This document shows positions 21,018-32,315 of a stretch of 64,000 bases of DNA, piece by piece. Source of the DNA: Hellea sp. (GTDB lineage: Bacteria > Pseudomonadota > Alphaproteobacteria > Caulobacterales > Maricaulaceae); the NCBI GenBank assembly GCA_020627655.1, contig JAHDGM010000003.1, positions 39,599 through 103,598 on the forward strand. The letters are read 5' to 3'. How positions within the stretch are numbered: the first letter of the stretch is position 1; each line of letters begins with the position of its first letter. The notes under the pieces were generated by a model. The model had not been told where the DNA came from. It ran no database searches and worked only from the letters and a program-made list of their open reading frames with translations. The translations under genes were made by a program, and so were the position numbers.

Positions 21018-21789
21018 GTCAGGTTTCCTATCTAAACTTAAAATGAACGCGAACCCTAACAGGTTAGAAGCGGAAAAAAAAGCGAAACTCCCACTTCGGG
21101 ACCCTGATGACCCGCGTATAATTTATAAAAACTCTGACCGGGCCAAGCGCATTGCTCTGAAAATCAAACCCAGCGAACGGGAAGTCAGCGTCACCGTACC
21201 GGGTATACGCGCCTTGCCCAAAGCCATGAAATTTGTCCGCGAGCAGAAAGACTGGATTGAAGTCCAGCTCGAGGCCCTGCCGCCCCCGCAGCCATTTACC
21301 CCCAATAGCCCTATTTTGTTTGAAGGCGAGATATACACACTGATCCACACGGATGGACGGGGACGACCAAGCGTGAATCGCGATGTAAAGGAAATTATTG
21401 TACCCGCCCCCGACGGCACGTTGGCAGGACGGACTAAACGCCTTCTTATTCGTGAGGCCAGACAGCGCCTCGAAGAGGCCAGTCATGAATATGCTACTAT
21501 GCTTGGCCGTCAGGTCGAAAAAGTTTCAGTACGCGACACGTCATCACGCTGGGGATCCTGTATTACCCGAAAAGGCAAAGGCCATATTTCCTATTCCTGG
21601 CGCCTGATTTCAGCCCCGCCTTTTGTTCTGGATTACGTCGCCGCGCATGAGTGCGCCCATATGATAGAGGCTAATCACAGTCCGGCTTATTGGGCCGTGG
21701 TTGCTGATATTTTTCCAGACTATAAACGGTCGAAAAAATGGCTTCGAACCAATGGCGCCTTTTTACATGCCGTCGGCGCTGAGTTTTAA
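21016..21789 (+). CDS. YgjP/DUF45-type zinc metallopeptidase (M48/SprT-like)
   Basis: RWGSCITRKGKGHISYSWRLISAPPFVLDYVAAHECAHMIEANHSPAYWAVV (HExxH-like HECAH). Confidence 0.92.
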   Translation: MSGFLSKLKMNANPNRLEAEKKAKLPLRDPDDPRIIYKNSDRAKRIALKIKPSEREVSVTVPGIRALPKAMKFVREQKDWIEVQLEALPPPQPFTPNSPILFEGEIYTLIHTDGRGRPSVNRDVKEIIVPAPDGTLAGRTKRLLIREARQRLEEASHEYATMLGRQVEKVSVRDTSSRWGSCITRKGKGHISYSWRLISAPPFVLDYVAAHECAHMIEANHSPAYWAVVADIFPDYKRSKKWLRTNGAFLHAVGAEF

Positions 21790-21884
21790 ATGAACCAGTT
21801 CAACCATGAACGCTCGATGAAAACCGCCGTCAGATTGGATTAAGATTGCACCTCTTAGTTTAGATCAACCTTACGGAGGATCTT

Positions 21885-22565
21885 ATGACTAAACTTATTT
21901 CAACATCAGCGATTGCTATAATCGCTCTGGGCTTGCCGTCCCTGGCCAGCGCTCAGACATCTTATTACAACTCAAATGGCGGTTACGCCCATCAAGCTTG
22001 TAAAAACAAAGAAGATAACCGGCAAATTCTCGGCGGCGTGGCCGGCGCGGTTGTCGGCGGCGTTCTAGGCTCACAGGTTTCAGGTCGCGGTGCCCGCACA
22101 GAAGGCAGTGCCATTGGAGCCGTTTTAGGCGGCCTGGCCGGAGCGGGCGTTGCCGATAAGACAATTGATTGCGACCCTGTTTATCCGGGACAAACATATT
22201 CCCAATATCCCACAAGCTCTCAACCTGTCTATCAGGACCGCGTCACCTATAGTAACCATCCGGTTTATACTCAGCCCCAATACGGCGCGGGCGCTATATC
22301 ATATGGAACCACTTACACTACCGGTACCACATCCTACCCACCCTATACATCACAGCCGGTTTACCGCGAAGTTCCAAGAGCAACACGGCAATATCAAACT
22401 CAAACTATTAGCTATCCTGCAACGACGACATACCGAACAACGCAAACAAGCTATCCGTCCTACCAAAGCAGTTATCCGCAAACTTATCACCGGACAACAT
22501 ATACGCCGCCGAGACCTATCGGATTTCACTATCACGGCAGCTATGGGTGCTCATCAACCCATTAA
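21885..22565 (+). CDS. Glycine-zipper 2TM domain protein with Tyr/Thr/Ser/Pro-rich tail
   Basis: ILGGVAGAVVGGVLGSQVSGRGARTEGSAIGAVLGGLAGAGVADK, followed by a low-complexity YPSYQSSYPQTYHRTTY tail. Confidence 0.85.
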   Translation: MTKLISTSAIAIIALGLPSLASAQTSYYNSNGGYAHQACKNKEDNRQILGGVAGAVVGGVLGSQVSGRGARTEGSAIGAVLGGLAGAGVADKTIDCDPVYPGQTYSQYPTSSQPVYQDRVTYSNHPVYTQPQYGAGAISYGTTYTTGTTSYPPYTSQPVYREVPRATRQYQTQTISYPATTTYRTTQTSYPSYQSSYPQTYHRTTYTPPRPIGFHYHGSYGCSSTH

Positions 22566-22590
22566 CGCTATGCCATAAATATCCATTTAC

Positions 22591-22616
22591 AGCCCGCTTT
22601 ATGCGGGCTTTTTTTC
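22591..22616 (+). terminator. Rho-independent terminator
   Basis: AGCCCGC TTTAT GCGGGCT TTTTTTT. Confidence 0.9.
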
Positions 22617-22651
22617 TTTGCATAAAGGATTGCTCATTGTAGGCAGGCCCC

Positions 22652-24100
22652 ATGCTGGATCTTCGTCCTGTCTTTTTTATTATCGGGCTCATGCTGGCCG
22701 GTCTCGGCCTGTTCATGTTCATTCCCATGTTGGTCGATCTATCATTTGAAGGTCGCAGCTGGGCGGCTTTTGCCATGAGCGGCATTTTTACGACCCTGTT
22801 TGGCGGCGTTATCGCCCTGGCCAACTATACGCCGCAAATGCAGCTACGGGCCCGAGGTGCCTTTTTGCTAACCGCCCTGTCCTGGGTCATGCTCAGTCTT
22901 TTTTCTGCCGTACCGTTTATGATGGACCCCATGAAGATGACTCTGACAGATGCCATTTTCGAAGCCACATCAGGTATCACAACAACGGGCTCAACGGTAA
23001 TGACGGGCCTAGATGATCAACCCGCAGGAATTCTGCTTTGGCGCGCCTTGCTGCAATGGATTGGCGGGATTGGTATTATCGCCACCGCAATGGCCATTCT
23101 GCCCATGCTCCGAGTGGGCGGCATGCAGCTTTTTAAAGACGAAACCTCCGACATAAGTGAGAAAATTTTAGTCCGGCCAACCCGGATCGCCTTATTGATT
23201 GGCGGCACCTATCTGGGCCTGACCCTGTTATGCGGTATTGGTTATAGCCTGACAGGCATGAACCCGTTTGATGCTGCGGCCCATGCCATGACCACTTTGG
23301 CCACTGGCGGCTATTCCACCTCTGATCTGTCCATGGGCGGCTTTATGGATAACGGCGCAGACCTTGTCGCCATCGCCTTTATGATGGCCGGTGCCATGCC
23401 GTTTGGAATTTACATGCTCATGGCGTCCGGAAATTTCAGCGCGCCGGTTTATGACCCGCAAGTGCGCACATTTGTTTTAGTCATCGCCACCTTAATTGTT
23501 ATGGTGACAGGCAGTCTCTGGATAACCTCTGAACTTGGCCGCCTGGAAGCTTTGCGCTTATCCACTTTCAATGTGATTTCAATCGTCACGGGTACGGGTT
23601 ATGCTAGCGCCGATTATAATAGCTGGGGACCGTTTGCGGTCGCCTCTTTCTTTGTCTTTATGTTCATCGGCGGATGCGCTGGATCAACCGCCTGTTCTAT
23701 AAAAATCTTCCGTTACCAGGTCGCCTTTGAAGCCATGCGGGTTTACCTGATACAAATGCCAAGACCTAATACGGTTATTCCCATGCGATATGGCGGAAAG
23801 GCCCTGCCCGAAAGCGTTGTTTATTCCGTCATGGGATATTTCTTTTTATTCTTTATGACATTTGCCGCTACGGCGATTTTATTGTCTCTATTAGGGCTTG
23901 ACGCTATGACCGCCTGGTCAGGCGCAGGTAGCGCCGTGGCTAATGTGGGGCCAGGGCTTGGCGACATCATAGGGCCGACCGGAACCTATCAACCCCTGCC
24001 CGACACGGCTAAATGGGTCTTGCTAATCGCTATGATTATTGGCCGTCTTGAAATTATCACCGCTCTGGTGATTTTAACGCCGTCCTTCTGGCGGGCTTAA
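22652..24100 (+). CDS. trkH: TrkH-family potassium uptake protein
   Basis: FEATSGITTTGSTVM, QWIGGIGIIATAMAILPMLRVGGMQLFKDE, TLATGGYSTSD, GCAGSTACSIKIFR. Confidence 0.95.
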   Translation: MLDLRPVFFIIGLMLAGLGLFMFIPMLVDLSFEGRSWAAFAMSGIFTTLFGGVIALANYTPQMQLRARGAFLLTALSWVMLSLFSAVPFMMDPMKMTLTDAIFEATSGITTTGSTVMTGLDDQPAGILLWRALLQWIGGIGIIATAMAILPMLRVGGMQLFKDETSDISEKILVRPTRIALLIGGTYLGLTLLCGIGYSLTGMNPFDAAAHAMTTLATGGYSTSDLSMGGFMDNGADLVAIAFMMAGAMPFGIYMLMASGNFSAPVYDPQVRTFVLVIATLIVMVTGSLWITSELGRLEALRLSTFNVISIVTGTGYASADYNSWGPFAVASFFVFMFIGGCAGSTACSIKIFRYQVAFEAMRVYLIQMPRPNTVIPMRYGGKALPESVVYSVMGYFFLFFMTFAATAILLSLLGLDAMTAWSGAGSAVANVGPGLGDIIGPTGTYQPLPDTAKWVLLIAMIIGRLEIITALVILTPSFWRA

Positions 24101-25177
24101 TCAACCCTTAAAATTCGGAACATAAGCTGGCGGGAAAATTTTCCATTTCGGCAGAACTTTGATCAGAGCGTTACGGGCCTGATGCCAACCGACGCCCAGA
24201 AACACGACGGCTGCGCCCAAAACCACAAATGTCAGCGCCACAACGGATCCAATATCAAGCCCAATATCTTTCATTAGAAATCCAATGGCGACTCCGGCAT
24301 AGCCCAGAGATGAAACCAGTAAGGCCCGCCTGTTAATGGCCAGTCCAAACACTGCCAGAACTCCGACCATAATCATCACAATCACCGCATCGCCCCGATC
24401 CAGCGTTGGCACAGGCACGAAATTCATAACCGTTTCAGATTTGAGACTAACAAACTCGATCATAAGACCGTGAATGATCAGCGGCGCGGCCGTTAAGTGC
24501 AGCCAAAAGGCATTATCCGCAAAGCGGGTTGTCCGGTGCCGGTCTTGCGAATCGTAAAACATGGCCGTAGCCAAGGTTGCGATCCCGCCAATAAAAAATG
24601 CCCAGCCTACATTGCCCAACAAGAAATCCGGCGCAATTCTCGCCAGAACCGCATAAGCCACATAGAGCAGCGATATAGCCATAAGCGCCATACAAAAGGG
24701 CAGTCTGATCCGGATATAAAAAGCAAGCATGGCTAGAAAGGTTATAAAGGCGACCGTGATATCGCCGCCAAAATCTAGTTTTTTGACAAGGCCGCCAACA
24801 CCCATTTGCGTAAACCAGAGAAAAGACAAGGCCGTAATCAATGTGGGAAGATGCTGCCGTTTCCGGCGGCCAAAAAATTCTGCCAAAACCGCCATAATCG
24901 CGGCTGGCACTAAAAACATGATGCCGCCCTTACTGATGAACAGGAAGCTGGCGAAAAGACCGACCGACAACAAGCCCAGACCGATCGCAATAAACACATC
25001 GGAAAAGCTGCGTAAAAACCGCATATCATCTTCATTGCCAATCATGGCTTGGTCAGATGGTTCTATGCCTGAGCTAATGGCGGGCGATAATTTAGCCCGC
25101 ATGGCACTGGCCTGTGTCTCGCTGATTATACCCGCCTTAAGCGCGGCGGTGATTTGTTCGGGCGTCATATCTGTCAT
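24101..25177 (-). CDS. Polytopic membrane protein (DUF2157-like)
   Basis: 358 aa with many TM segments; N-terminal short cytosolic helix region then TM repeats. Confidence 0.6.
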   Translation of the reverse strand: MTDMTPEQITAALKAGIISETQASAMRAKLSPAISSGIEPSDQAMIGNEDDMRFLRSFSDVFIAIGLGLLSVGLFASFLFISKGGIMFLVPAAIMAVLAEFFGRRKRQHLPTLITALSFLWFTQMGVGGLVKKLDFGGDITVAFITFLAMLAFYIRIRLPFCMALMAISLLYVAYAVLARIAPDFLLGNVGWAFFIGGIATLATAMFYDSQDRHRTTRFADNAFWLHLTAAPLIIHGLMIEFVSLKSETVMNFVPVPTLDRGDAVIVMIMVGVLAVFGLAINRRALLVSSLGYAGVAIGFLMKDIGLDIGSVVALTFVVLGAAVVFLGVGWHQARNALIKVLPKWKIFPPAYVPNFKG

Positions 25178-25216
25178 AGTGACAGGTTAAATGGGCGCGC
25201 GCCGAGGTCAAGACCA

Positions 25217-25245
25217 TAAAGCCGCGAGTGATGCCCCGCGGCCTT
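25217..25245 (-). terminator. Rho-independent terminator after amtB
   Basis: Reverse strand AAAGGCCGCG GGGCATCACT CGCGGCTTTATGG. Confidence 0.5.
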
Positions 25246-25250
25246 TACGT

Positions 25251-26543
25251 TTAATTATAAGCTGACTCGCCGTGCAGCGCGTAATCCAGACCTTCGATTT
25301 CCGCCTGTTCATCCACGCGCAGGCCAAAGATGGTTTTGAGTGCTATAAGGATAATCGCGCTCACTATGGCCGACCAAACCACAACAACAATCGTCCCAGT
25401 TAGCTGTACCATAAAGTCACCTTCACCCGTACCGCCCAGAGCCGTAGCAGAGAGAAATGGCAGAAGTAAAATACCGAGCATCCCGCCCACACCATGCACC
25501 GCAAATACATCCAGACTATCATCAATCTTCAGCTTCACGCGGATAAGCAGCACTGCATAATAGCAAACAACCCCGCCGATCATCCCGATCAGTAAAGCGC
25601 CGCCCGGTCCCAAAACGCCTGCCGCCGGAGTTACAGTGGCAAGCCCAGCAATCGTGCCTGTCGCGGCGCCGACCAGAGTCGCTTTTTTATTAAAGATGGC
25701 TTCAAGCACAATCCAGGACAGAGTGCCCATGGCTGCTGCAATATGAGTAACCAATAATGCCATACCTGCACTGCCATCAGCCGCCAGAGCGGAGCCGCCA
25801 TTAAAGCCGAACCAGCCAACCCACAACATGGACGCGCCGATCATAACCATAGCCGGACGGTGGGGCGGTGAAATTTCTTTTGGAAATCCGCGGCGCTTGC
25901 CGAGCAGAAACACATAGACCAGAGCCGAGATACCTGCTGTTGCGTGAACAACCAGACCGCCAGCAAAATCAATTACGCCTTTATCCGCGAGCCAGCCGCC
26001 GCCCCAAATCCAGTGAGTCACAGGGGCGTAGACCGTCAAAATCCACAGAGCAGAAAACAGCATGACCGGCAGAAACTTTACCCGCTCAACAAAAGCCCCC
26101 ACAATCAGCGCGGGCGTGATCACGGCAAAGGTCATCTGAAAAGCCAGGAAAACACTTTCAGGGATTGTACCGGACAAACCTTCACGGGTTAGATTCTTTA
26201 AAAATAAATTATCAAGCCCGCCCCAATACTCATTGGCCCCACCAAAGGCGATGGAATAACCGGCGACCACCCAGATGATTGAAGCCAGCGCGGCAATCCC
26301 GTAAACTTTCATAAGGACAGAAAGAAAGTTTTTAGCCCGGACGAGCCCGCCGTAAAACAAAGCCAGTCCCGGCAAAGACATGAACAAAACCAGTGCCGTG
26401 GCCGTTAATATCCAGGCCGTGTCGCCTGAACTTAAGGCCCCATCCTGCGCGCTAGCCGCTTGCGATACCAATAGTGAAATTCCGCCCGCGCCTAAACATC
26501 TTCTGATCAAATGTGCCATAGTTATTCCATCCCGTAGCTTCAT
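25251..26543 (-). CDS. amt: Ammonium transporter
   Basis: DTAWILTATALVLFMSLPGLALFYGGLVRAKN, THWIWGGGWLADKGVIDFAGGLVVHATAG, DSLDVFAVHGVGGMLG. Confidence 0.96.
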   Translation of the reverse strand: MKLRDGITMAHLIRRCLGAGGISLLVSQAASAQDGALSSGDTAWILTATALVLFMSLPGLALFYGGLVRAKNFLSVLMKVYGIAALASIIWVVAGYSIAFGGANEYWGGLDNLFLKNLTREGLSGTIPESVFLAFQMTFAVITPALIVGAFVERVKFLPVMLFSALWILTVYAPVTHWIWGGGWLADKGVIDFAGGLVVHATAGISALVYVFLLGKRRGFPKEISPPHRPAMVMIGASMLWVGWFGFNGGSALAADGSAGMALLVTHIAAAMGTLSWIVLEAIFNKKATLVGAATGTIAGLATVTPAAGVLGPGGALLIGMIGGVVCYYAVLLIRVKLKIDDSLDVFAVHGVGGMLGILLLPFLSATALGGTGEGDFMVQLTGTIVVVVWSAIVSAIILIALKTIFGLRVDEQAEIEGLDYALHGESAYN

Positions 26544-26705
26544 CGTGAATATTTATGCCTTCGGTTAAGAGCCCGACGGGGCGTATGACGAATCTAAACA
26601 GGGAAAGAGCAGGCAATGGAGAGAGCCAGCCTAGTTTTTAATCAGGAAAAGCTCTCTTTGCACTTTATTTGTGCCGGGCAAAAGGGATGGCGTTATAGGT
26701 ATAAA

Positions 26706-26745
26706 AAAACCGAACTCTGTGCGCCCCGCTAAAGAGTTCGGTTTT
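26706..26745. terminator. Bidirectional terminator-like 13-bp perfect stem in a divergent intergenic region
   Basis: AAAACCGAACTCT (26706-26718) / AGAGTTCGGTTTT (26733-26745). Confidence 0.65.
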
Positions 26746-26925
26746 AATTCTAAGCCCACGTGGGGAAATTCCGGTTATCTCAACGATAGTGGAATGATTT
26801 ATAGTAACATTTCATTCACTAATATTCTTGTGGTTTTCCATGCTTTTTATGTGCAATTTCAGCCATACTGCCCGAAATGCCACAAAACATTTGATATTTA
26901 CGGCCAGATTTGGAATAATCCACAT

Positions 26926-27975
26926 ATGGGCGCAAGGGAAAATTCGGGGAACAAATTAGGCGAACGGCACACTGTAGCCGCCGCTTACTTAAAATCTTTT
27001 TATAAAAGCGCCATCGAATTTGGCGTAAGAAAAGAGCTTTTACCTGACATTCCTAATGGCGGCATAAAAGGCCTTGATCATAAAAATAGACGCTACCCCG
27101 CACAATTATTACTGGACGTCATTGGCGCGAGTAAAAAACAAATGGACGACCCTGCTCTTGGGCTTCGCTTTGGCCTTAACCTTCGGCCGGAACGAAATAT
27201 TGATGTTATTTATGCCCTAGCCTTTTGCCATGACCTCAAAGAAGTGATTGAGTTTAATATCGCCTATCAGCCTTTGATTCAGGAAATCGGTCGAACCCGA
27301 TTGGAACTGACCGAAAAGCACGCAAAATGTGTTTGGACACCCCATATTGACGGATTGGAAAATCTCCCGGAATTTGTAGAAGCAATCTTTGCTGGATATG
27401 CCTCAATCGGAAGGTGGTTATTATGGACAACAGATCCGCCCATAGAAGGAATGCGCTTCAGGCACTCTAGGTCTTCAGACACGCATCTTTATAATGTGAC
27501 TTTTGGTGACAAAGTCGAATTTAACGCAAATGTAGATGAGATTATTTTCCGTCGCGAGGCTTTGGATGCTTTAATGCCGAGCCGAAATCCAAATATGATC
27601 AAACGCCTCCGGCCTCAGCTTGATCAATTACTGGCGGAATTAGAAACCTCAAATCATTTAGTTGCTGACATTAAAGTCCATATTAAAGACCGGCTTAATT
27701 TAGGCTCGGTATCAATCAATGATCTCTGCGATAACTTTAATATAAGTGAACGGACTTTGCGGCGAAGATTGATTAGCGAAAATACCAGTTTTCGAGAGCT
27801 TGTGATGATTTGCAGGCGCGAACTTATCGAAATCTATTTAACCGATGAATCCATGTCCTTCGCTCAGATCGCGCAGGCCCTTGGATTTAATGATCAAAGC
27901 TCTTTCTCACGAGCCTTCAAGCAATGGTATGGCGTTTCGCCCAGAAGCTATAAGCGCGAATATCAAACGCCATAG
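26926..27975 (+). CDS. AraC-family transcriptional regulator (OruR/Arabinose_bd-type N-terminal domain)
   Basis: C-terminal double HTH: VSINDLCDNFNISERTLRRRLISENTSFRELVMICRRELIEIYLTDESMSFAQIAQALGFNDQSSFSRAFKQWYGVSPRSYKR. Start moved to internal ATG 26926 because the track ORF (26671) reads through a perfect hairpin. Confidence 0.88.
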   Translation: MGARENSGNKLGERHTVAAAYLKSFYKSAIEFGVRKELLPDIPNGGIKGLDHKNRRYPAQLLLDVIGASKKQMDDPALGLRFGLNLRPERNIDVIYALAFCHDLKEVIEFNIAYQPLIQEIGRTRLELTEKHAKCVWTPHIDGLENLPEFVEAIFAGYASIGRWLLWTTDPPIEGMRFRHSRSSDTHLYNVTFGDKVEFNANVDEIIFRREALDALMPSRNPNMIKRLRPQLDQLLAELETSNHLVADIKVHIKDRLNLGSVSINDLCDNFNISERTLRRRLISENTSFRELVMICRRELIEIYLTDESMSFAQIAQALGFNDQSSFSRAFKQWYGVSPRSYKREYQTP

Positions 27976-28063
27976 ATGATCCCCGTAATTAGATTTTCTA
28001 AAAATATCTAGCCATGCTTTACCAAGCTGCTATAGACCCGCTTCGAGAACAATAAATGAGGTC

Positions 28064-30742
28064 ATGATGAGCCGCTATAACGCCGCTGAAGTAGAGCCGC
28101 GCTGGCAGAAAGTCTGGGAAGATAACGACGTCTTTCGGGCCGATAATAATGGCGCGCGTAAATATTACGCCCTTGAGATGTTTCCTTATCCGTCTGGCCG
28201 TATTCATATGGGCCATGTCCGTAATTACGCTATGGGCGATGTGATTGCCCGTTATAAAAAAGCCAATGGATTTGACGTGTTGCACCCTATGGGCTGGGAC
28301 GCTTTTGGCATGCCGGCGGAAAACGCGGCCATAGAAAAAAACGTGCACCCCAAAGGCTGGACCTATGACAATATAGCGGCCATGAAAGCGCCGCTTAAGC
28401 GGCTGGGTTTTGCGCTGGATTGGTCACGGGAGTTTGCCACCTGCGACGAGGCTTACTACAAACAACAACAGGCCATTTTTCTGAAATTCTGGGAAAATGA
28501 TCTGGTCTACCGCAAAACCGCCAAGGTTAATTGGGATCCGGTCGACCACACCGTTCTGGCCAATGAACAAGTCATTGACGGGCGGGGTTGGCGCTCTGGC
28601 GCTCTGGTGGAGCAAAAAGAGCTGGATCAGTGGTTCTTTAAAATCACCCATTACGCCGAAGATTTACTGGAAGGACTAAACACGCTGGATCGCTGGCCGG
28701 AAAAAGTCCGCACCATGCAGGCGAACTGGATTGGCAGGTCTGAAGGCCTACAAATGCGGTTTGAGTGGGCAAGACCTACAATTATGAATTTTGTAGGCGA
28801 TAGGGTTCTTTCATCCCAAACACTTAAAAGCTCTAAGGGCAACCCTAAGATCAACGCTGCATCTTGGCTGACTACAACGGAAGTAGAGTTTCATTCAGGA
28901 ATTGAAATTTTCACAACCCGTCCGGATACGCTTTTCGGTGCAAGCTTTATTGCCCTCTCCCCTGACCATCCACTGACCAAAAAACTGGCCGAGGATGACG
29001 AAGCACTGGAAACATTCCGCAAAGAATGCGCCCGCATCGGTACAGGCGAAGAGGCCATCGAGAAGGCCGAGAAGATCGGCTATAGAACTTCTTTAACAGT
29101 GCAGCATCCTTTCCAAGATACGGTACTGCCAGTTTACATCGCGAACTTTGTACTCATGGGTTATGGAACAGGCGCTATTTTCGGATGTCCCGCCCATGAT
29201 CAGCGCGACCTGGATTTCGCCCGTAAATATGATCTCCCTGTGCTTCCGGTTGTCCTGCCAGAGGGCGAAGACGCTGCCAGTTATGACGTCGGCACAGAGG
29301 CCTATATCGGCGAAGGTACGCTTTATAATTCTGACTTTCTGGATGGGCTGAATAAAGATGACGGCATTCGCGCCGCTATTGAGAAAATCGAAGCTATGGG
29401 CCAAGGCACAGGCACAGTGCAATATCGTCTGCGCGATTGGGGCGTTTCCCGGCAGCGCTATTGGGGCTGCCCGATCCCGGTTATTCACTGCGAGGATTGC
29501 GGCGTGTTGCCCGTTCCAGAGGCTGACCTGCCGGTAAAACTTCCGGAGGATATTAATTTCGACAAGCCGGGTAATCCGCTTGACCGTCACCCGACTTTTA
29601 AAAATGTGGACTGCCCGAACTGCGGCAAGCCCGCCCGGCGCGAGACGGATACGCTAGACACATTTGCTGATAGCTCCTGGTATTTTGCCCGCTTTGCAGG
29701 CGGCTCTGGTAATGGACAGCCCGGCGATAAACCTTTTGATAAAAAAATCGCCAGTGAGTGGCTCCCTGTTGATCAATATATTGGCGGGGTCGAGCACGCC
29801 GTACTGCATTTGCTTTATGCCCGCTTCTTCACTCGCGGCCTGCGGGATTGCGGTCTTTTAGATTTGCCATCAGGCGAACCTTTTGACGGCCTGTTCACGC
29901 AGGGCATGGTCACCCATGCCATCTATACTGACGCGGACGGAAACTTTGTCATGCCAGCAGATGTAACGGATAATGATGGAAAACTGGTTCACCTTGAAAC
30001 CGGAGCCCCAATTCATAAAGGCGACATTGTTAAAATGTCCAAATCCAAGAAAAATGTCGTTGATCCCAATGACATCATTGAAGGTTACGGCGCGGATGTT
30101 GCCCGCTGGTTCGTATTATCCGACAGCCCGCCCGATCGGGATGTGGAGTGGACAGAAGCCGGCGTTATCGGAGCATGGCGTTTCGCCAATAAGGTTTGGG
30201 CTTTAGTCAGTGACAGTTCGTCCAATCACAGGCCCATGACAGTAGCTAACGGCGCAGAAGGCGCGGCCTTGGAGCTGCGTAAAAAAGCTCATAAAGCCAT
30301 CGCCAAAATCACCCACGGTATTGATGTTTTTCGCTTTAACACATCTGTCGCGCAAATTTATGAGCTGACCAACGCACTTGGCAAATATAAAGCCAATGAC
30401 GCTGCCAAGGCTGAAAGCCTCGGTATTCTGATCCGGGCTATTGCGCCCTTTATGCCTCATCTGGCCGAAGAATGCTGGAGCAAGCTGGGCGGGAAAGAGC
30501 TTTGCTATCACGCGCCCTGGCCTGTGGCCGATGAAAGCCTTCTGACCGAAGACACGGTGACCCTGCCCCTGCAGGTCAATGGGAAGCGCCGCGGCGAAAT
30601 TTCAGTGCCAGTGGATATTTCCAAAGACGAGGCCGAAAAACTGGCCATGGCTGACCCTGCGGTCCAACGCGCCATTGATGGACTAACTGTAAGAAAAGTC
30701 ATAGTTGTCCCGGGCAGGATTATTAATATAGTGGCCTCATGA
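28064..30742 (+). CDS. leuS: Leucyl-tRNA synthetase
   Basis: [56 protein letters not shown]; 892 aa. Confidence 0.98.
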   Translation: MMSRYNAAEVEPRWQKVWEDNDVFRADNNGARKYYALEMFPYPSGRIHMGHVRNYAMGDVIARYKKANGFDVLHPMGWDAFGMPAENAAIEKNVHPKGWTYDNIAAMKAPLKRLGFALDWSREFATCDEAYYKQQQAIFLKFWENDLVYRKTAKVNWDPVDHTVLANEQVIDGRGWRSGALVEQKELDQWFFKITHYAEDLLEGLNTLDRWPEKVRTMQANWIGRSEGLQMRFEWARPTIMNFVGDRVLSSQTLKSSKGNPKINAASWLTTTEVEFHSGIEIFTTRPDTLFGASFIALSPDHPLTKKLAEDDEALETFRKECARIGTGEEAIEKAEKIGYRTSLTVQHPFQDTVLPVYIANFVLMGYGTGAIFGCPAHDQRDLDFARKYDLPVLPVVLPEGEDAASYDVGTEAYIGEGTLYNSDFLDGLNKDDGIRAAIEKIEAMGQGTGTVQYRLRDWGVSRQRYWGCPIPVIHCEDCGVLPVPEADLPVKLPEDINFDKPGNPLDRHPTFKNVDCPNCGKPARRETDTLDTFADSSWYFARFAGGSGNGQPGDKPFDKKIASEWLPVDQYIGGVEHAVLHLLYARFFTRGLRDCGLLDLPSGEPFDGLFTQGMVTHAIYTDADGNFVMPADVTDNDGKLVHLETGAPIHKGDIVKMSKSKKNVVDPNDIIEGYGADVARWFVLSDSPPDRDVEWTEAGVIGAWRFANKVWALVSDSSSNHRPMTVANGAEGAALELRKKAHKAIAKITHGIDVFRFNTSVAQIYELTNALGKYKANDAAKAESLGILIRAIAPFMPHLAEECWSKLGGKELCYHAPWPVADESLLTEDTVTLPLQVNGKRRGEISVPVDISKDEAEKLAMADPAVQRAIDGLTVRKVIVVPGRIINIVAS

Positions 30743-31239
30743 TAAAAAAGCTTACCCTTACCGCTGCCCTGTTCACTTTATCCGCCTGCGGCTTCACGCC
30801 CATGCATGCCCCCAATATGGGCGGTGACAGCGCGGCTTTTAAAAACATCAAAGTCGAACTCGTCGAACATAAAGATATTGCGCAGCAGGAAAGCGGCTTT
30901 TATCTACAGCAAAGCCTGATGGACCGGATCGGCAGTGATGGCACGCGGCACACACTTCGCATTACCCCGAAGATCAGTCGCCGTGGATATGGGGTTACCT
31001 CTAATGATGTAGCAAGCCGCTATGATATGGTCATGACTGTCAAATATGAACTTAATGACAGTGTCACGGGCAAAAATCTCGACAAAGGCAATATTCAGTC
31101 AACCACAACTTTTGGCTCTTCGCGTGATCCTTATGCGAGAACATCTGCCGAGAAAAATGCCACGGAACAAGTGGCCCGTGATGCAGCCGATCAAATCATC
31201 ATTCGCCTCGCCGCATATTACAACAAGACGGCTCCATGA
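30739..31239 (+). CDS. lptE: LPS-assembly lipoprotein LptE
   Basis: Lipobox [12 protein letters not shown], size and position between leuS and holA. Confidence 0.88.
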   Translation: MIKKLTLTAALFTLSACGFTPMHAPNMGGDSAAFKNIKVELVEHKDIAQQESGFYLQQSLMDRIGSDGTRHTLRITPKISRRGYGVTSNDVASRYDMVMTVKYELNDSVTGKNLDKGNIQSTTTFGSSRDPYARTSAEKNATEQVARDAADQIIIRLAAYYNKTAP

Positions 31240-32288
31240 AAATCACCGGGGGACGGGTCAGTAATTTTCTGAATAATCCTCCTGCGGACATCATTGGTGT
31301 TTTGCTGTTCGGCCCGGACAGGGGGCTGGCCAAAGAACGGGCTGAAGGGCTGATCAAAAAATTTTCTGATAATCCTGACGATGCGTTTAATTCTTCGGTT
31401 TTAACCTCCGATGATCTGACCGCCGATCCTGCCCGGCTCGCCGATGAGATGAGCGCGCTTTCCATGTTTGGGGATCAGCGCCTGGTGCGTCTGCGTCTGG
31501 ATCATGAACGCTCCGGCACGGCCATTGCCAAAATCATCAAGGATCTGGACACCCATCCGGACAAAGCCGCCGCCCGGCTTGTGGTTGAAGCCGGTGATCT
31601 TACGCCGCGTTCTGCCATTCGCAAAGCCTTTGAGGCCGGCGGGCGCTTTGCGGCCATTGGCTGTTATAAAGACAGCGCCGCCGATCTGGCCAATCTCATC
31701 CGGCGCGAGCTGACCGAAAACGCCATCGAGATTGATCGCGACGCTCTGGATATGTGGGTGCCATTGCTGGAAGGTGACCGGGCACTCTCGCGCAATGAAA
31801 TTGAAAAAATGATCCTTTATAAAGGCTATGGCACAGTGCCCGATGCCCGGGTCACTATTGACGATATTAAAACTCTGGCGGCAGGCGCGCAGGCCGCCTC
31901 CATCGATGACATCATCATGAGCGCCATGAACGGCCAGACTGTTAAATGTGATGATGCCTTTAAACGCGCCATTGCGGGCAAGGTGAATATTGCGGTTATT
32001 CTTTTATCCCTGCAGCGCCATATTTCCCGCCTGCTCGAAGCCGGGGCCCATATGTCCGCAGGGGAACGGCCGGAAAGCGCCATCAAAGCCTTGCGCCCGC
32101 CTGTCTTTCGTATGCAGGAACGTATGTTTTTAAATCACTTACGGATTTGGCCCATGAAGGCACTTCACAGCGCGCTCTCCGAAACTCTATCCGCCGAACA
32201 AAAGCTCAAATCCGCCGGCGCGCCCGGCGAAGCCATCGTCGGAAAAATCCTCCTGACCATATCCGGCTTTGCCGAAAAACGGCGGTGA
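31236..32288 (+). CDS. holA: DNA polymerase III subunit delta
   Basis: GVLLFGPDRGLAKERAEGLIKKF...; size and leuS-lptE-holA context. Confidence 0.92.
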   Translation: MKITGGRVSNFLNNPPADIIGVLLFGPDRGLAKERAEGLIKKFSDNPDDAFNSSVLTSDDLTADPARLADEMSALSMFGDQRLVRLRLDHERSGTAIAKIIKDLDTHPDKAAARLVVEAGDLTPRSAIRKAFEAGGRFAAIGCYKDSAADLANLIRRELTENAIEIDRDALDMWVPLLEGDRALSRNEIEKMILYKGYGTVPDARVTIDDIKTLAAGAQAASIDDIIMSAMNGQTVKCDDAFKRAIAGKVNIAVILLSLQRHISRLLEAGAHMSAGERPESAIKALRPPVFRMQERMFLNHLRIWPMKALHSALSETLSAEQKLKSAGAPGEAIVGKILLTISGFAEKRR

Positions 32289-32315
32289 ATAATTCAAGTC
32301 AGTTGATCAACTGGC

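Noticed and set aside
22150-22578. 142-aa ORF overlapping the glycine-zipper gene
   Set aside because: Out-of-frame reading of the low-complexity Tyr/Ser/Thr-rich tail.
26671-26925. Upstream extension of the AraC-type ORF
   Set aside because: The extension reads through a perfect terminator-like hairpin and lacks family similarity; the start at 26926 is more likely.
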